Shown in pieces: positions 56,262 through 64,000 of a stretch of 64,000 bases of DNA. The position numbers and the translations under genes were made by a program. Location: assembly GCF_001886195.1 (NCBI RefSeq), contig NZ_JXLB01000011.1:33155-97154 (forward strand), written 5' to 3'. The notes under the pieces are model-generated. The model did not search any database, was not told where the DNA came from, and was given only the letters and a program-made list of their open reading frames with translations. Numbering within the stretch: position 1 is the stretch's first letter; every line of letters starts with the position of its first letter. This DNA is from Enterococcus ratti (lineage in GTDB: Bacteria; Bacillota; Bacilli; Lactobacillales; Enterococcaceae).

Positions 56262-56276
56262 AAGCAGATTCTGCTT
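56262..56276. repeat. Perfect inverted repeat between pfkA and pyk
   Basis: AAGCAGA and TCTGCTT flank a single T. It is too tight to be a good hairpin and has no T-tract. It could be a protein-binding site. Confidence 0.3.
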
Positions 56277-56343
56277 ATTATCTTTCAGTATTTAGGCTTT
56301 AAATGGCTTTAAATAAACAAATTTGAATGGGAGAGTTTTGTAA

Positions 56344-58128
56344 ATGAAAAAAACTAAAATCGTTAGTACATTAGGACCAGCCAGTAATTCAGTAGAAATT
56401 ATTTCTAAATTGATTGAATCTGGGGCAAATGTTTTTCGTTTCAATTTTTCACATGGAGACCATGAAGAACAACTATCACGTATGCAAATGGTTCGTGAAG
56501 CGGTCAAAAAAACAGGGAAAGATGTCGGTATTCTTTTAGATACAAAAGGTGCTGAGATTCGTACGACTGTTCAAGGAACAACAGAAGCAGATTTTGGTCG
56601 TGCAGGATACATTAAATTTGAAGTAGGCGATCAAACACGCATTTCTATGGATCCTGAACATGTAGGTTCAAAAGAAAAAATCGCTGTGACTTATCCAGGA
56701 TTGTTTGATGATGTTCACGTAGGTGGACATGTCTTATTTGATGACGGTTTAATTGACATGCAAATCATTGAAAAAGATGAAGCAGCTCGTGAATTAGTTG
56801 TAGAAGTTAAAAATGCAGGGATGTTGGGATCTCGTAAAGGTGTTAATGCACCGGGTGTTTCAATCAGTTTACCGGGAATTACACCAAAAGATGCTGATGA
56901 TATTCGTTTTGGTTTAGATAACGATATTGATTTTATTGCTGCAAGTTTTGTTCGTAAAGCGCAAGATGTATTAGATATTCGTGAAATTTTAGAAGAAAAA
57001 GAGATGACACATGTTCAAATCTTCCCTAAAATTGAATCACAAGAAGGAATTGACAATATTGATGAAATTATTAAAGTTTCTGACGGTGTTATGATTGCTC
57101 GTGGAGATATGGGAGTTGAGATACCAGCTGAACAAGTACCGATGGTTCAAAAACGCATCATTAAAAAATGTAATGCTGCTGGAATTCCAGTAATTACAGC
57201 TACACAGATGTTGGAATCTATGCAAGAAAATCCACGCCCAACGCGTGCAGAAGCTTCTGACGTTGCAAATGCTGTATTTGATGGAACGGATGCAACGATG
57301 CTGTCAGGTGAATCGGCAAACGGTGACTATCCTGTTGAAGCTGTTGCGACAATGGCTCGCATTGATCAACAAGCTGAAAATGCGTTATCAGAATTAGGAA
57401 CTTTCCAATTAAATGAATTTGATAAAACAGATGTTACAGAAACAATTGGATTATCCGTAGCACGTGCTGCTAAAAACTTAGGTGTAAAAACAATCATTGC
57501 AGCAACTGAATCTGGCTATACAGCTAAAATGATTTCAAAATACCGTCCAGATGCTGATATTTTGGCAGTTACTTTTGATGAACGAACAAAACGTGGCTTA
57601 ATGCTGAACTGGGGAGTTTATCCGACTGTAGCTGAAAAACCATCAACAACTGATGAAATGTTTGAATTAGCTGCTCAAAAAGCGGTAGAATTAGGATTTG
57701 CTTCAGAAGGTGATTTAATCTTAATTACGGCTGGTGTTCCAGTTGGTGAACGTGGAACTACGAATGTGATGAAGATTCAAATGATTGGTTCAAAATTATT
57801 AGAAGCCCAAGGCGTTGGACAAAAATCTGTTGTTGCCAATGCAGTTGTGGCATCATCTGCTGAAGAAGCGATCAAAAAAGCAAAAGATGGTATGATTTTA
57901 GTTGTTCCAACCACTGATAAAGAATATATGCCTGCAATAGAAAAAGCAGCAGCCGTTATTGTTGAAGAAGGAGGGCTAACTTCACATGCAGCAGTTGTAG
58001 GAATTGCTCAAGATATTCCTGTTATTGTTGGAGCGCAAGAAGCTACTTCAACGATTGCGGATGGCGAATTAGTCACTGTAGATTCACGTCGTGGGATTGT
58101 TTATCGTGGCGAAACAACAGCGATCTAA
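56344..58128 (+). CDS. pyk: Pyruvate kinase with C-terminal PEP-utilising domain
   Basis: Pyruvate kinase makes pyruvate and ATP from PEP. It starts KKTKIVSTLGPASN, contains ARGDMGVEIPAEQVP and TRAEASDVANAVFDGTDA, and keeps the Lys of the phosphate site in FPKIES. At 594 residues it is about 110 longer than the E. coli form. The extra C-terminal part reads GGLTSHAAVVGIAQDIPVIVG, the phosphohistidine-type domain usual in Bacillales and enterococci. It probably shares a transcript with pfkA and ends at a strong terminator. Confidence 0.96.
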   Translation: MKKTKIVSTLGPASNSVEIISKLIESGANVFRFNFSHGDHEEQLSRMQMVREAVKKTGKDVGILLDTKGAEIRTTVQGTTEADFGRAGYIKFEVGDQTRISMDPEHVGSKEKIAVTYPGLFDDVHVGGHVLFDDGLIDMQIIEKDEAARELVVEVKNAGMLGSRKGVNAPGVSISLPGITPKDADDIRFGLDNDIDFIAASFVRKAQDVLDIREILEEKEMTHVQIFPKIESQEGIDNIDEIIKVSDGVMIARGDMGVEIPAEQVPMVQKRIIKKCNAAGIPVITATQMLESMQENPRPTRAEASDVANAVFDGTDATMLSGESANGDYPVEAVATMARIDQQAENALSELGTFQLNEFDKTDVTETIGLSVARAAKNLGVKTIIAATESGYTAKMISKYRPDADILAVTFDERTKRGLMLNWGVYPTVAEKPSTTDEMFELAAQKAVELGFASEGDLILITAGVPVGERGTTNVMKIQMIGSKLLEAQGVGQKSVVANAVVASSAEEAIKKAKDGMILVVPTTDKEYMPAIEKAAAVIVEEGGLTSHAAVVGIAQDIPVIVGAQEATSTIADGELVTVDSRRGIVYRGETTAI

Positions 58129-58148
58129 AATTCATTTAGTTTGTAATC

Positions 58149-58183
58149 AAAAACGGATAAGACGTTAAGCTTATCCGTTTTTT
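58149..58183 (+). terminator. Terminator after pyk
   Basis: Perfect arms AAAAACGGATAAG and CTTATCCGTTTTT form a 12-13-bp hairpin with an 8-nt loop and a T-run. Confidence 0.9.
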
Positions 58184-58378
58184 AGTGAAGATGGTAGAAG
58201 AAAAACTATCTCATGGTTAGAGATGTTGTATAGAAATAACGTAAATGGTTAAAAAATGCTGTAAGCTTTTTCTCTTAACGAGATTAGCCAGAATGAATTA
58301 AAAATGTACCACGTTGTTAAAATAGTATAAGCAAGGATTTGATTAATTTACGAAGTGTAAGGTGTCAAGAAATTTTCA
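58184..58378. other. Intergenic region before yceD
   Basis: No gene or stable hairpin is seen. A consensus promoter begins at its right edge. Confidence 0.4.
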
Positions 58379-58407
58379 TTGACAACGTCCTTTTTGCCCT
58401 GTATAAT
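58379..58407 (+). promoter_or_regulatory. Consensus promoter of yceD-rpmF
   Basis: TTGACA (58379-58384) and TATAAT (58402-58407) are 17 bp apart, a perfect vegetative promoter. The start site would be near 58414, which rules out the in-frame TTG at 58407 as the yceD start. Confidence 0.9.
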
Positions 58408-58436
58408 TGCTTTTGTTGCTTAGGAGTGATGAAAAA

Positions 58437-59006
58437 ATGAAATGGTCTTTACTGGAATTGAGAAAATACCAAGAGACTCCGTTGACTTTTCGTGAGACTT
58501 TTGATCTTAAAGAGGAACTTATGAAGCGAGACAATTTAATAGTAGATGTTGCGCCCGTTGCAGTTGAAGGGTTCGTCTCAATTGATAAAAAAGGCTATCT
58601 GGTTCATTACACTGTGCAGACGACTTTAACTGTTCCATCTACTCGTTCATTAATGCCAGTAGAATTACCCATGAATTTTACAGTAAATGAGTTGTTTATG
58701 ACAAAAGAACAGTATCAACTTACAAAAGAGCAATCACCTACAGAAGAGATTTTGTTGATAGAAGATGGAAAACTTGATTTGACAGTATCAATTGAAGACA
58801 ATATTTTATTGGCAATTCCTATGCGTGTATTGACAAAGGAAGAAGAGCAGGCAACTGATCTACCAAAAGGAACGGATTGGGAAGTCATTTCCGAAGAAGA
58901 ATATGAACGCAGAAAATTAGAAGATGCCGCAACAAAAATAGATCCTCGTCTTGCAAAATTATCGGAATTTTTTGATTCAACGTCAAATGAAGACGATAAA
59001 GCGTGA
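58437..59006 (+). CDS. yceD: YceD family (DUF177) protein
   Basis: The 189-residue acidic protein contains [20 protein letters not shown] and the conserved PVELPMNF near the middle. It matches the DUF177/YceD family, which is almost always encoded before rpmF. Plant and bacterial relatives are tied to 23S rRNA accumulation, so a role in ribosome assembly is likely. The family's Cys pair is not seen here. The ATG at 58437 follows TTAGGAG. Confidence 0.88.
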   Translation: MKWSLLELRKYQETPLTFRETFDLKEELMKRDNLIVDVAPVAVEGFVSIDKKGYLVHYTVQTTLTVPSTRSLMPVELPMNFTVNELFMTKEQYQLTKEQSPTEEILLIEDGKLDLTVSIEDNILLAIPMRVLTKEEEQATDLPKGTDWEVISEEEYERRKLEDAATKIDPRLAKLSEFFDSTSNEDDKA

Positions 59007-59062
59007 GATTGGAATATATTGTATCAAATATGATACAAGACTTTACAAGGAGGTGTAGCAAA

Positions 59063-59242
59063 ATGGCAGTACCAGCTAGAAGAACTTCAAAAGCGAAAAA
59101 AGCAAAACGCCGTACTCATTACAAGTTGACAATCAAAGGTTTAAACGAATGTCAAAACTGTGGTGAAATGAAAAAAAGCCATCACGTATGTGCAAATTGC
59201 GGTTACTATGATGGTAAGGACGTAATGTCTAAAGAAGCTTAA
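59063..59242 (+). CDS. rpmF: 50S ribosomal protein L32
   Basis: This 59-residue basic protein of the large subunit starts [19 protein letters not shown] and carries a zinc ribbon, CQNC (30-33) and CANC (43-46). The ATG at 59063 with ACAAGGAGGTG upstream is the real start; the same frame is open back to 59003, but that part is not coding. It is co-transcribed with yceD, and a perfect terminator follows. The four-Cys form is the zinc-bound type. Confidence 0.97.
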   Translation: MAVPARRTSKAKKAKRRTHYKLTIKGLNECQNCGEMKKSHHVCANCGYYDGKDVMSKEA

Positions 59243-59264
59243 TACATTTTAATTAGAAAATGTA

Positions 59265-59298
59265 AAACCTCAAGGCTAACCATGGAGCCTTGAGGTTT
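59265..59298 (+). terminator. Terminator after rpmF
   Basis: Perfect 13-bp arms AAACCTCAAGGCT and AGCCTTGAGGTTT with an 8-nt loop are followed by ATTTTTTG. Confidence 0.9.
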
Positions 59299-59347
59299 AT
59301 TTTTTGCTATTTTATGTGATACACGTAAAAAATATGTATTTCTTTGG

Positions 59348-59376
59348 TTTGCAATAACGTCATGTTAAGCTATAAT
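59348..59376 (+). promoter_or_regulatory. Promoter of gnd
   Basis: TTTGCA (59348-59353) and TATAAT (59371-59376) are 17 bp apart, about 45 bases before the start codon. Confidence 0.75.
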
Positions 59377-59420
59377 GAGAGAGGATCAGGGAGAACATCC
59401 CACACGTAGGAGGAATTCAG

Positions 59421-60842
59421 ATGTCAAAACAACAAATCGGTGTTGTCGGTATGGCTGTGATGGGGAAAAATTTAGCCCTTAATATTGAAAGTCGTGGCTA
59501 TTCAGTCGCCTTATTCAACCGTACTAGTACAAAAACAACGGCTGTGGTGAAAGAACACCCAGATAAAAACTTTAAAGCAACTTATACCATTGAAGAATTT
59601 GTAGAGGCAGTTGAAAAACCGCGGCGAATTCTTTTAATGGTCAAAGCTGGTCCAGCGACGGATGCAACGATTCAAGAATTACTTCCTCATTTAGATAAAG
59701 GAGATATTTTGATTGATGGAGGAAATACTTTTTTTAAAGATACAATACGCCGCAATGAAGAATTAGCAAACTCTGGAATCAATTTTATCGGTACAGGCGT
59801 ATCTGGTGGGGAAGAAGGGGCACTAAAAGGACCGTCTATCATGCCGGGAGGACAAAAAGAAGCATATGAATTGGTTGCGCCGATTTTAGAACAAATCTCT
59901 GCTAAAGCAGAAGATGGTGTCCCATGTGTTACTTACATTGGACCTAATGGAGCTGGCCATTATGTTAAAATGGTGCATAACGGGATTGAATATGGCGATA
60001 TGCAGTTGATCGCAGAGTCATATGATTTAATGAAAAATATCCTTGGCTTGTCGGTTGAAGAAATGGCTGATATTTTTAATGAATGGAATAAAGGAGAATT
60101 AGACAGTTATTTGATTGAAATTACGGCCGATATTTTGACAAGAAAAGATGATGAAGGCACCGGCAAACCAATTGTAGATGTAATCATGGATGCTGCGGGA
60201 AATAAAGGCACTGGAAAATGGACAAGCCAAAGTGCTTTAGATTTAGGCGTGCCGTTACCATTGATCACTGAATCAGTCTTTGCTCGATATATCTCAACCT
60301 ATAAAAAAGAACGAGTACAAGCAAGTAAAATCTTGTCTTATACTAATAATTTTAAATTTGTTGGAGACAAAAAAGAGCTAATTGAAAAAATTCGTGAGGC
60401 GCTGTATTTTAGCAAGATTATGAGTTATGCACAAGGATTTGCCCAATTGCGCATTGCTTCAAAAGAGTATGGATGGGATCTTCCCTTTGGAGAAATAGCA
60501 AAAATCTGGCGTGCAGGATGTATCATTCGTGCCCGTTTCTTACAAAAAATTACTGATGCTTATGATAAAAATCCTGATGTTGAAAATCTTTTGTTAGATG
60601 ATTATTTTATTTCCATCACAAATAAATATCAGCAAGCAGCAAGAGAAGTTGTTGCCTTAGCCGTGCAAGCGGGTATTCCCGTTCCAACTTTTTCTTCTGC
60701 AGTTGCTTATTTTGACTCTTATAGAGCTGAACGCTTACCGGCAAATCTCATTCAAGCGCAACGTGACTATTTCGGGGCACATACGTATGAACGTGTTGAT
60801 AAAGAAGGAGTCTTTCACTATTCATGGTATCATGAAGAATAA
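59421..60842 (+). CDS. gnd: 6-phosphogluconate dehydrogenase (decarboxylating)
   Basis: This NADP-dependent enzyme makes ribulose 5-phosphate and CO2 in the pentose phosphate pathway. It shows the Rossmann motif [16 protein letters not shown] with [28 protein letters not shown], and the catalytic Lys and Asn in [16 protein letters not shown]. The 473 residues are the full length. GTAGGAGG precedes the ATG. As in E. faecalis, it lies between rpmF and a two-component system. Confidence 0.96.
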   Translation: MSKQQIGVVGMAVMGKNLALNIESRGYSVALFNRTSTKTTAVVKEHPDKNFKATYTIEEFVEAVEKPRRILLMVKAGPATDATIQELLPHLDKGDILIDGGNTFFKDTIRRNEELANSGINFIGTGVSGGEEGALKGPSIMPGGQKEAYELVAPILEQISAKAEDGVPCVTYIGPNGAGHYVKMVHNGIEYGDMQLIAESYDLMKNILGLSVEEMADIFNEWNKGELDSYLIEITADILTRKDDEGTGKPIVDVIMDAAGNKGTGKWTSQSALDLGVPLPLITESVFARYISTYKKERVQASKILSYTNNFKFVGDKKELIEKIREALYFSKIMSYAQGFAQLRIASKEYGWDLPFGEIAKIWRAGCIIRARFLQKITDAYDKNPDVENLLLDDYFISITNKYQQAAREVVALAVQAGIPVPTFSSAVAYFDSYRAERLPANLIQAQRDYFGAHTYERVDKEGVFHYSWYHEE

Positions 60843-60882
60843 TCTTTTAAATAATTGATGCATGATTAAAATAAGCGATGAC

Positions 60883-60927
60883 AAGAGAGCTGGAGTCAAC
60901 TGAAAAGAGAGGACTTCGGCTCTTTTT
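60883..60927 (+). terminator. Terminator after gnd
   Basis: The imperfect arms AAGAGAGCTGGAGTC and GACTTCGGCTCTT are followed by TTTAAA. It has a moderate stem. Confidence 0.6.
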
Positions 60928-61028
60928 AAAAATAGTTATCCATGATAAAATGAAGATAGATTTTTAAAAAGAATATCGGTATAATAATAGAGTTTTGAAA
61001 AGCACGTAGACAGAAAGGAAAAATATTG

Positions 61029-61715
61029 ATGAGTAATATTCTAATCATTGAAGATGAAAAAAACTTGGCTCGATTTGTCGAGTTGGAATTGAAGCATGAA
61101 GGCTACAATGCAGAAGTACATTATAATGGTCGTACAGGATTAGATGCAGCATTAAACAATGAATGGGACGCCATTTTATTAGACTTGATGCTACCAGAAT
61201 TAAATGGATTAGAAGTTTGCAGACGTGTACGTCAAGTAAAGAACACGCCAATTATTATGATGACTGCAAGAGACTCAGTGATTGATCGTGTCTCTGGCTT
61301 AGATCATGGAGCAGATGATTATATTGTTAAGCCATTTGCGATTGAAGAATTATTGGCTCGCTTGCGTGCCTTATTACGTCGAATCGACATTGAAGGAGAC
61401 AAGAATGTAGCCAAACAAACAACGATTACTTATCGGGATTTAACGATTGAAAAAGAAAACCGTGTGGTACGACGCGGAAACGAAGTGATTGAATTAACGA
61501 AACGTGAATATGAGTTATTACTTACTTTGATGGAAAATGTGAATGTTGTATTGGCTCGAGATGTTTTACTCAATAAAGTATGGGGATATGAAACGGAAGT
61601 TGAAACAAACGTCGTGGATGTTTATATTCGTTATCTTCGTAATAAAATTGATGTACCTGGAGAAGAAAGCTATATTCAAACGGTTCGTGGAACAGGATAT
61701 GTGATGCGCTCGTGA
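61029..61715 (+). CDS. etaR: OmpR-family response regulator (EtaR/LisR/CsrR type)
   Basis: The 228-residue regulator has an N-terminal receiver with the acidic pair in IIEDEKN, the phosphorylated D52 in [17 protein letters not shown] and IVKPF with Lys near 101. A C-terminal winged helix follows ([35 protein letters not shown]). Sequence and place next to gnd match EtaR of E. faecalis, related to LisR of Listeria and CsrR/CovR of streptococci, which control stress tolerance and virulence genes. The ATG at 61029 follows GAAAGGA; a TTG three bases earlier is possible. It overlaps the kinase gene by four bases. Confidence 0.88.
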   Translation: MSNILIIEDEKNLARFVELELKHEGYNAEVHYNGRTGLDAALNNEWDAILLDLMLPELNGLEVCRRVRQVKNTPIIMMTARDSVIDRVSGLDHGADDYIVKPFAIEELLARLRALLRRIDIEGDKNVAKQTTITYRDLTIEKENRVVRRGNEVIELTKREYELLLTLMENVNVVLARDVLLNKVWGYETEVETNVVDVYIRYLRNKIDVPGEESYIQTVRGTGYVMRS

Positions 61716-63220
61716 TAAAATCGAAGAAATCTGAAAAAAGAGAACTTAAAGGTCCCTCCTTGACAATCAAGTGGGCCTTTGCAAGTTCTTTCTTTATATT
61801 CGTTGTTTTTACTATTTTTGCAGTAATTACGTATAAATCTTCCATCAATTTAATTGTAGCAAAAGAAAGAAAAAATGACGAACAAACCATTTCTGAAGTA
61901 GCTTCTCGTTTAGCAAATGCAAACGAAGAATTAACACTTGTCAATACTTATCGAAACTTGACCAATGCAGACAAAAATACTAACATAAGCGATACATCGA
62001 TTATTGAAGGAAATTTAATGAAAATTGATTCTTTCATTTCAGAATTAGGACAACCTTCCATGGATTTGTATGTTTACAATTTAGATGAAAAACTAGTTTT
62101 TAAAACACATGAAAAAGATCGTTCGCTTATTCAAAAAAATAGAAAAATTCCTACAATTGTTACTTTAGATGGTAAAACGGGTTTTCTTTCCGTCCAACCC
62201 ATTTATTCAAAAGAAACGAGAGAAAAAATTGGTTATGCTCAAAGTTTCTATGAATTATCCTCTTTTTATGATATTCGTAATAAATTATTGTTAACGTTGG
62301 TAGTATTAGAAGTTGTTTCACTAATTTTAAGTAGCGTTTTAGGCTTCTTTTTATCTTCTTATTTCTTAAAACCATTGAAAGTTTTAAGAGATACTATGGA
62401 TACGATTCGTAAAGATCCGCAGTCCAATATCCATATGCCGGAAATTGATACGAACGATGAACTAGCTGATTTGGCAGAAATATTTAATGAAATGCTTGAT
62501 CGAATGCGCCTTTATATTGAACAGCAAGAACAATTTGTTGAAGATGTTTCACATGAACTAAGAACGCCTGTCGCCATTATCGAAGGACATCTGAGTTTAT
62601 TAAACCGTTGGGGAAAAGACGACCCAGAAATTTTAGAGGAATCGTTGACAGCTAGTATGCAAGAAATTAGCCGAATGAAGAGTTTAGTCCAAGAAATGCT
62701 TGATTTATCAAGAGCAGAACAAGTTGATGTATATTATGGAAATGAGACAACGCTTGCTAAAGAAGTAACTTATCAGGTTTATAATAATTTTAAACTATTA
62801 TATCCAGATTATGTGATTACATTAGATGATGATCTAGTAAAAGAAGTTACTTTACAAATTTATCGCAATCATTTTGAGCAATTGATCATTATCATCTTAG
62901 ATAATGCGGTTAAGTATTCGACAAATCGAAAAGAAGTGCATATCTCAATTTCTTCTACATTAAGTGAATTTGAAATAGCGATTCAAGATTTTGGTGAAGG
63001 AATTCCTCAAGAAGATCTTAATAAAATATTCAATCGTTTTTATCGAGTAGATAAAGCAAGAGCACGAACTAAAGGCGGGAATGGATTAGGTTTATCCATT
63101 GCAAAACAGTTGGTAGAAAATTATAAAGGCAGAATTAATGCGGAAAGTGTGGTAGGACAAGGAACGATTTTTAGAATCTTTATTCCTATTGTTAAAGAAG
63201 AGCAAGTAGAACAAAAGTAG
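61712..63220 (+). CDS. etaS: Sensor histidine kinase (EtaS/LisK/CsrS type)
   Basis: The membrane sensor kinase has 502 residues. The first membrane segment is near residues 23-43 ([20 protein letters not shown]). An extracellular sensing part follows to about 190, then a second segment ([20 protein letters not shown]). A HAMP linker ([14 protein letters not shown]) and the H-box [18 protein letters not shown] near residue 280 come next. The catalytic region has N ([11 protein letters not shown]), G1 (IQDFGEGIP) and G2 ([13 protein letters not shown]). The GTG start lies within the regulator stop (GTGA), so the pair is co-translated. A perfect hairpin covers its last codons. Confidence 0.88.
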   Translation: MIKSKKSEKRELKGPSLTIKWAFASSFFIFVVFTIFAVITYKSSINLIVAKERKNDEQTISEVASRLANANEELTLVNTYRNLTNADKNTNISDTSIIEGNLMKIDSFISELGQPSMDLYVYNLDEKLVFKTHEKDRSLIQKNRKIPTIVTLDGKTGFLSVQPIYSKETREKIGYAQSFYELSSFYDIRNKLLLTLVVLEVVSLILSSVLGFFLSSYFLKPLKVLRDTMDTIRKDPQSNIHMPEIDTNDELADLAEIFNEMLDRMRLYIEQQEQFVEDVSHELRTPVAIIEGHLSLLNRWGKDDPEILEESLTASMQEISRMKSLVQEMLDLSRAEQVDVYYGNETTLAKEVTYQVYNNFKLLYPDYVITLDDDLVKEVTLQIYRNHFEQLIIIILDNAVKYSTNRKEVHISISSTLSEFEIAIQDFGEGIPQEDLNKIFNRFYRVDKARARTKGGNGLGLSIAKQLVENYKGRINAESVVGQGTIFRIFIPIVKEEQVEQK

Positions 63221-63244
63221 AATTGCTTTTGTTCTACTTGCTCT
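63199..63244 (+). terminator. Perfect 19-bp hairpin overlapping the etaS stop codon
   Basis: Arms 63199-63217 and 63226-63244 are exact reverse complements. The left arm encodes the last kinase residues, and the TAG stop lies in the 8-base loop. Only a modest T-tract (ATTTT) follows. Confidence 0.7.
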
Positions 63245-63757
63245 ATTTTCATGTTCGTTCCAATTATTTTTATTAATATGTTTTGATGAAACTAAAAGTA
63301 ATATGCTATTTTCGAATAAAAGTTGCTGAGTGCCTAGCTTTTAAGAAAATAGCAAAGAGTGCTTAACTTAAAATAAGTGTAGAATTTAGAACATTAATGC
63401 AAGAGGTGATAAAAAAGCAACGGGATAAAAAAGAAAGATTTCTTCTACAAAAATTATCTATTATATGGATTAGAAAGCTTCAATGAAAGTAACAAATAGG
63501 TAGATCGTGAGAGTATACAATTAATTCAAAAAATGTAAATAAAATAAGAACATTATTTCCCGAACTTTATATCAAAAAAAATGGATAAATGCAGATAAAA
63601 ACAGAAAATATACCATTATATTTAGAAATGTTCGTCTTTTAAAATAATGGTGTAAAATGTATTTTTTTCTATTGCATTTTTTCGATGACCTTGATATATT
63701 ATTATTTGTTCTGACAAGGTGCATTGCTGAGTGCGTTAAATTTTGTTAAAAAATAGA
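63245..63757. other. Gene-poor region between etaS and the rRNA promoters
   Basis: No supported gene is found in about 510 bases. A 29-codon frame near 63398 (ATG CAA GAG, then Lys/Arg-rich) has no family match and a poor site. The stretch is AT-rich and may serve as upstream sequence for the rRNA promoters. Confidence 0.4.
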
Positions 63758-63786
63758 TTGACGATAGCAAATCTCCATGTTATAAT
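63758..63786 (+). promoter_or_regulatory. rRNA-type promoter, first of three
   Basis: TTGACG (63758-63763) and TATAAT (63781-63786) are 17 bp apart. A hairpin AAGTCTTTT/AAAAGACTT at 63791-63813 begins right at its expected start site. Confidence 0.75.
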
Positions 63787-63842
63787 AACGAAGTCTTTTG
63801 ATAAAAAAGACTTAAAAGATTGTAGAAACAATAAAAAAGTTA

Positions 63843-63871
63843 TTGACAAATAACTAGATAGATGATATACT
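63843..63871 (+). promoter_or_regulatory. rRNA-type promoter, second of three
   Basis: TTGACA (63843-63848) and TATACT (63866-63871) are 17 bp apart, after an A-rich stretch that could act as an UP element. Confidence 0.85.
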
Positions 63872-63917
63872 AAGTAAGTCGGCAAAAAGGCAATAAATGA
63901 GCTAATGAAAAAAGTTG

Positions 63918-63946
63918 TTGACAATTCTCTGGAAAAATGATAAAAT
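63918..63946 (+). promoter_or_regulatory. rRNA-type promoter, third of three
   Basis: TTGACA (63918-63923) and TAAAAT (63941-63946) are 17 bp apart. It is the promoter closest to the 16S gene. Confidence 0.85.
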
Positions 63947-63969
63947 TCAAGAGTTGTTGAAATAAGAAA

Positions 63970-64000
63970 AGACTAGACCTTTGAAAACTGAACAAAGCAA
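63970..64000 (+). other. Start of a 16S rRNA leader (boxA-like)
   Basis: GACCTTTGAAAACTGAACAA at 63977-63996 is the typical sequence upstream of 16S rRNA in low-GC Gram-positives, with a boxA-like antitermination element. The rRNA gene itself lies beyond the window. Confidence 0.75.

Noticed and set aside
63398..63487. 29-codon Lys/Arg-rich ORF before the rRNA promoters
   Set aside because: It has a poor binding site and no known match, and it is too short to support from sequence alone.

Overview
The window comes from a low-GC Gram-positive bacterium, most likely of the Enterococcaceae. The evidence is the enterococcal-type gene sets (DUF1827 beside clpE, bgsA-bgsB, fabT-fabH-acpP followed by fabD to accA, thrS beside a PBP2B-type gene, pfkA-pyk and an EtaRS/LisRK-type two-component system), AGGAGG ribosome binding sites, a CtsR operator, a cre site, FabT boxes and a T-box. 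I cannot name the species. Nearly everything is chromosomal housekeeping. I found no phage, IS element, CRISPR array or tRNA. The right end runs into the promoter region of an rRNA operon whose genes lie outside the window.

Layout. 1-7.6 kb: 3' part of prfC, a decayed small gene, a small basic ORF, DUF1827, clpE under CtsR, and ptsH-ptsI. 7.8-15.3 kb: a catabolic operon with a PRD/EIIB regulator, a lone PRD protein, the SFCGS, DUF4312, DUF4311 and DUF4310 proteins, a metallo-amidohydrolase, a DgaE-type PLP ammonia lyase and a DgaF-type aldolase. This is the least understood system here. Its promoter carries a cre site in the spacer and a perfect 26-bp palindrome just upstream. 15.8-19.4 kb: two glycolipid glucosyltransferases, a beta-hydroxyacid dehydrogenase and YkuJ/DUF1797. 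19.7-20.6 kb: a short UvrC-like (Cho-type) nuclease. 20.8-29.6 kb: type II fatty-acid synthesis and acetyl-CoA carboxylase genes. In this block fabT carries a 1-base frameshift and fabK is missing from its usual place after acpP.

30-36.6 kb: the conserved yqeG-yqeH-yhbY-nadD-yqeK-rsfS-yqeM set, then tmcAL (ylbM) and a YeeN/YebC protein. 37-42.2 kb: an unrecognised gene, helD, a P1B-type metal ATPase with an SPC motif, and a tautomerase. 42.2-47.1 kb: T-box, thrS, a doubtful small membrane ORF and a class B PBP. 47.3-51.6 kb: a HAD phosphatase, an NCS2 purine permease, an MFS exporter and YjzD. 51.8-58.1 kb: dnaE, pfkA and pyk. 58.4-63.2 kb: yceD-rpmF, gnd and the two-component system. From 63.7 kb three tandem consensus promoters lead into the 16S leader.

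How the genes fit together. PtsI and HPr supply phosphate to sugar uptake and, through HPr, to PRD regulators and to CcpA control. Both inputs plausibly meet at the DgaE/DgaF-type operon. Its aldolase would yield pyruvate and a triose phosphate that feed glycolysis (pfkA, pyk), while gnd serves the pentose phosphate branch. The fab/acc block and the two glycosyltransferases together build membrane lipids and the glycolipid anchor of lipoteichoic acid.
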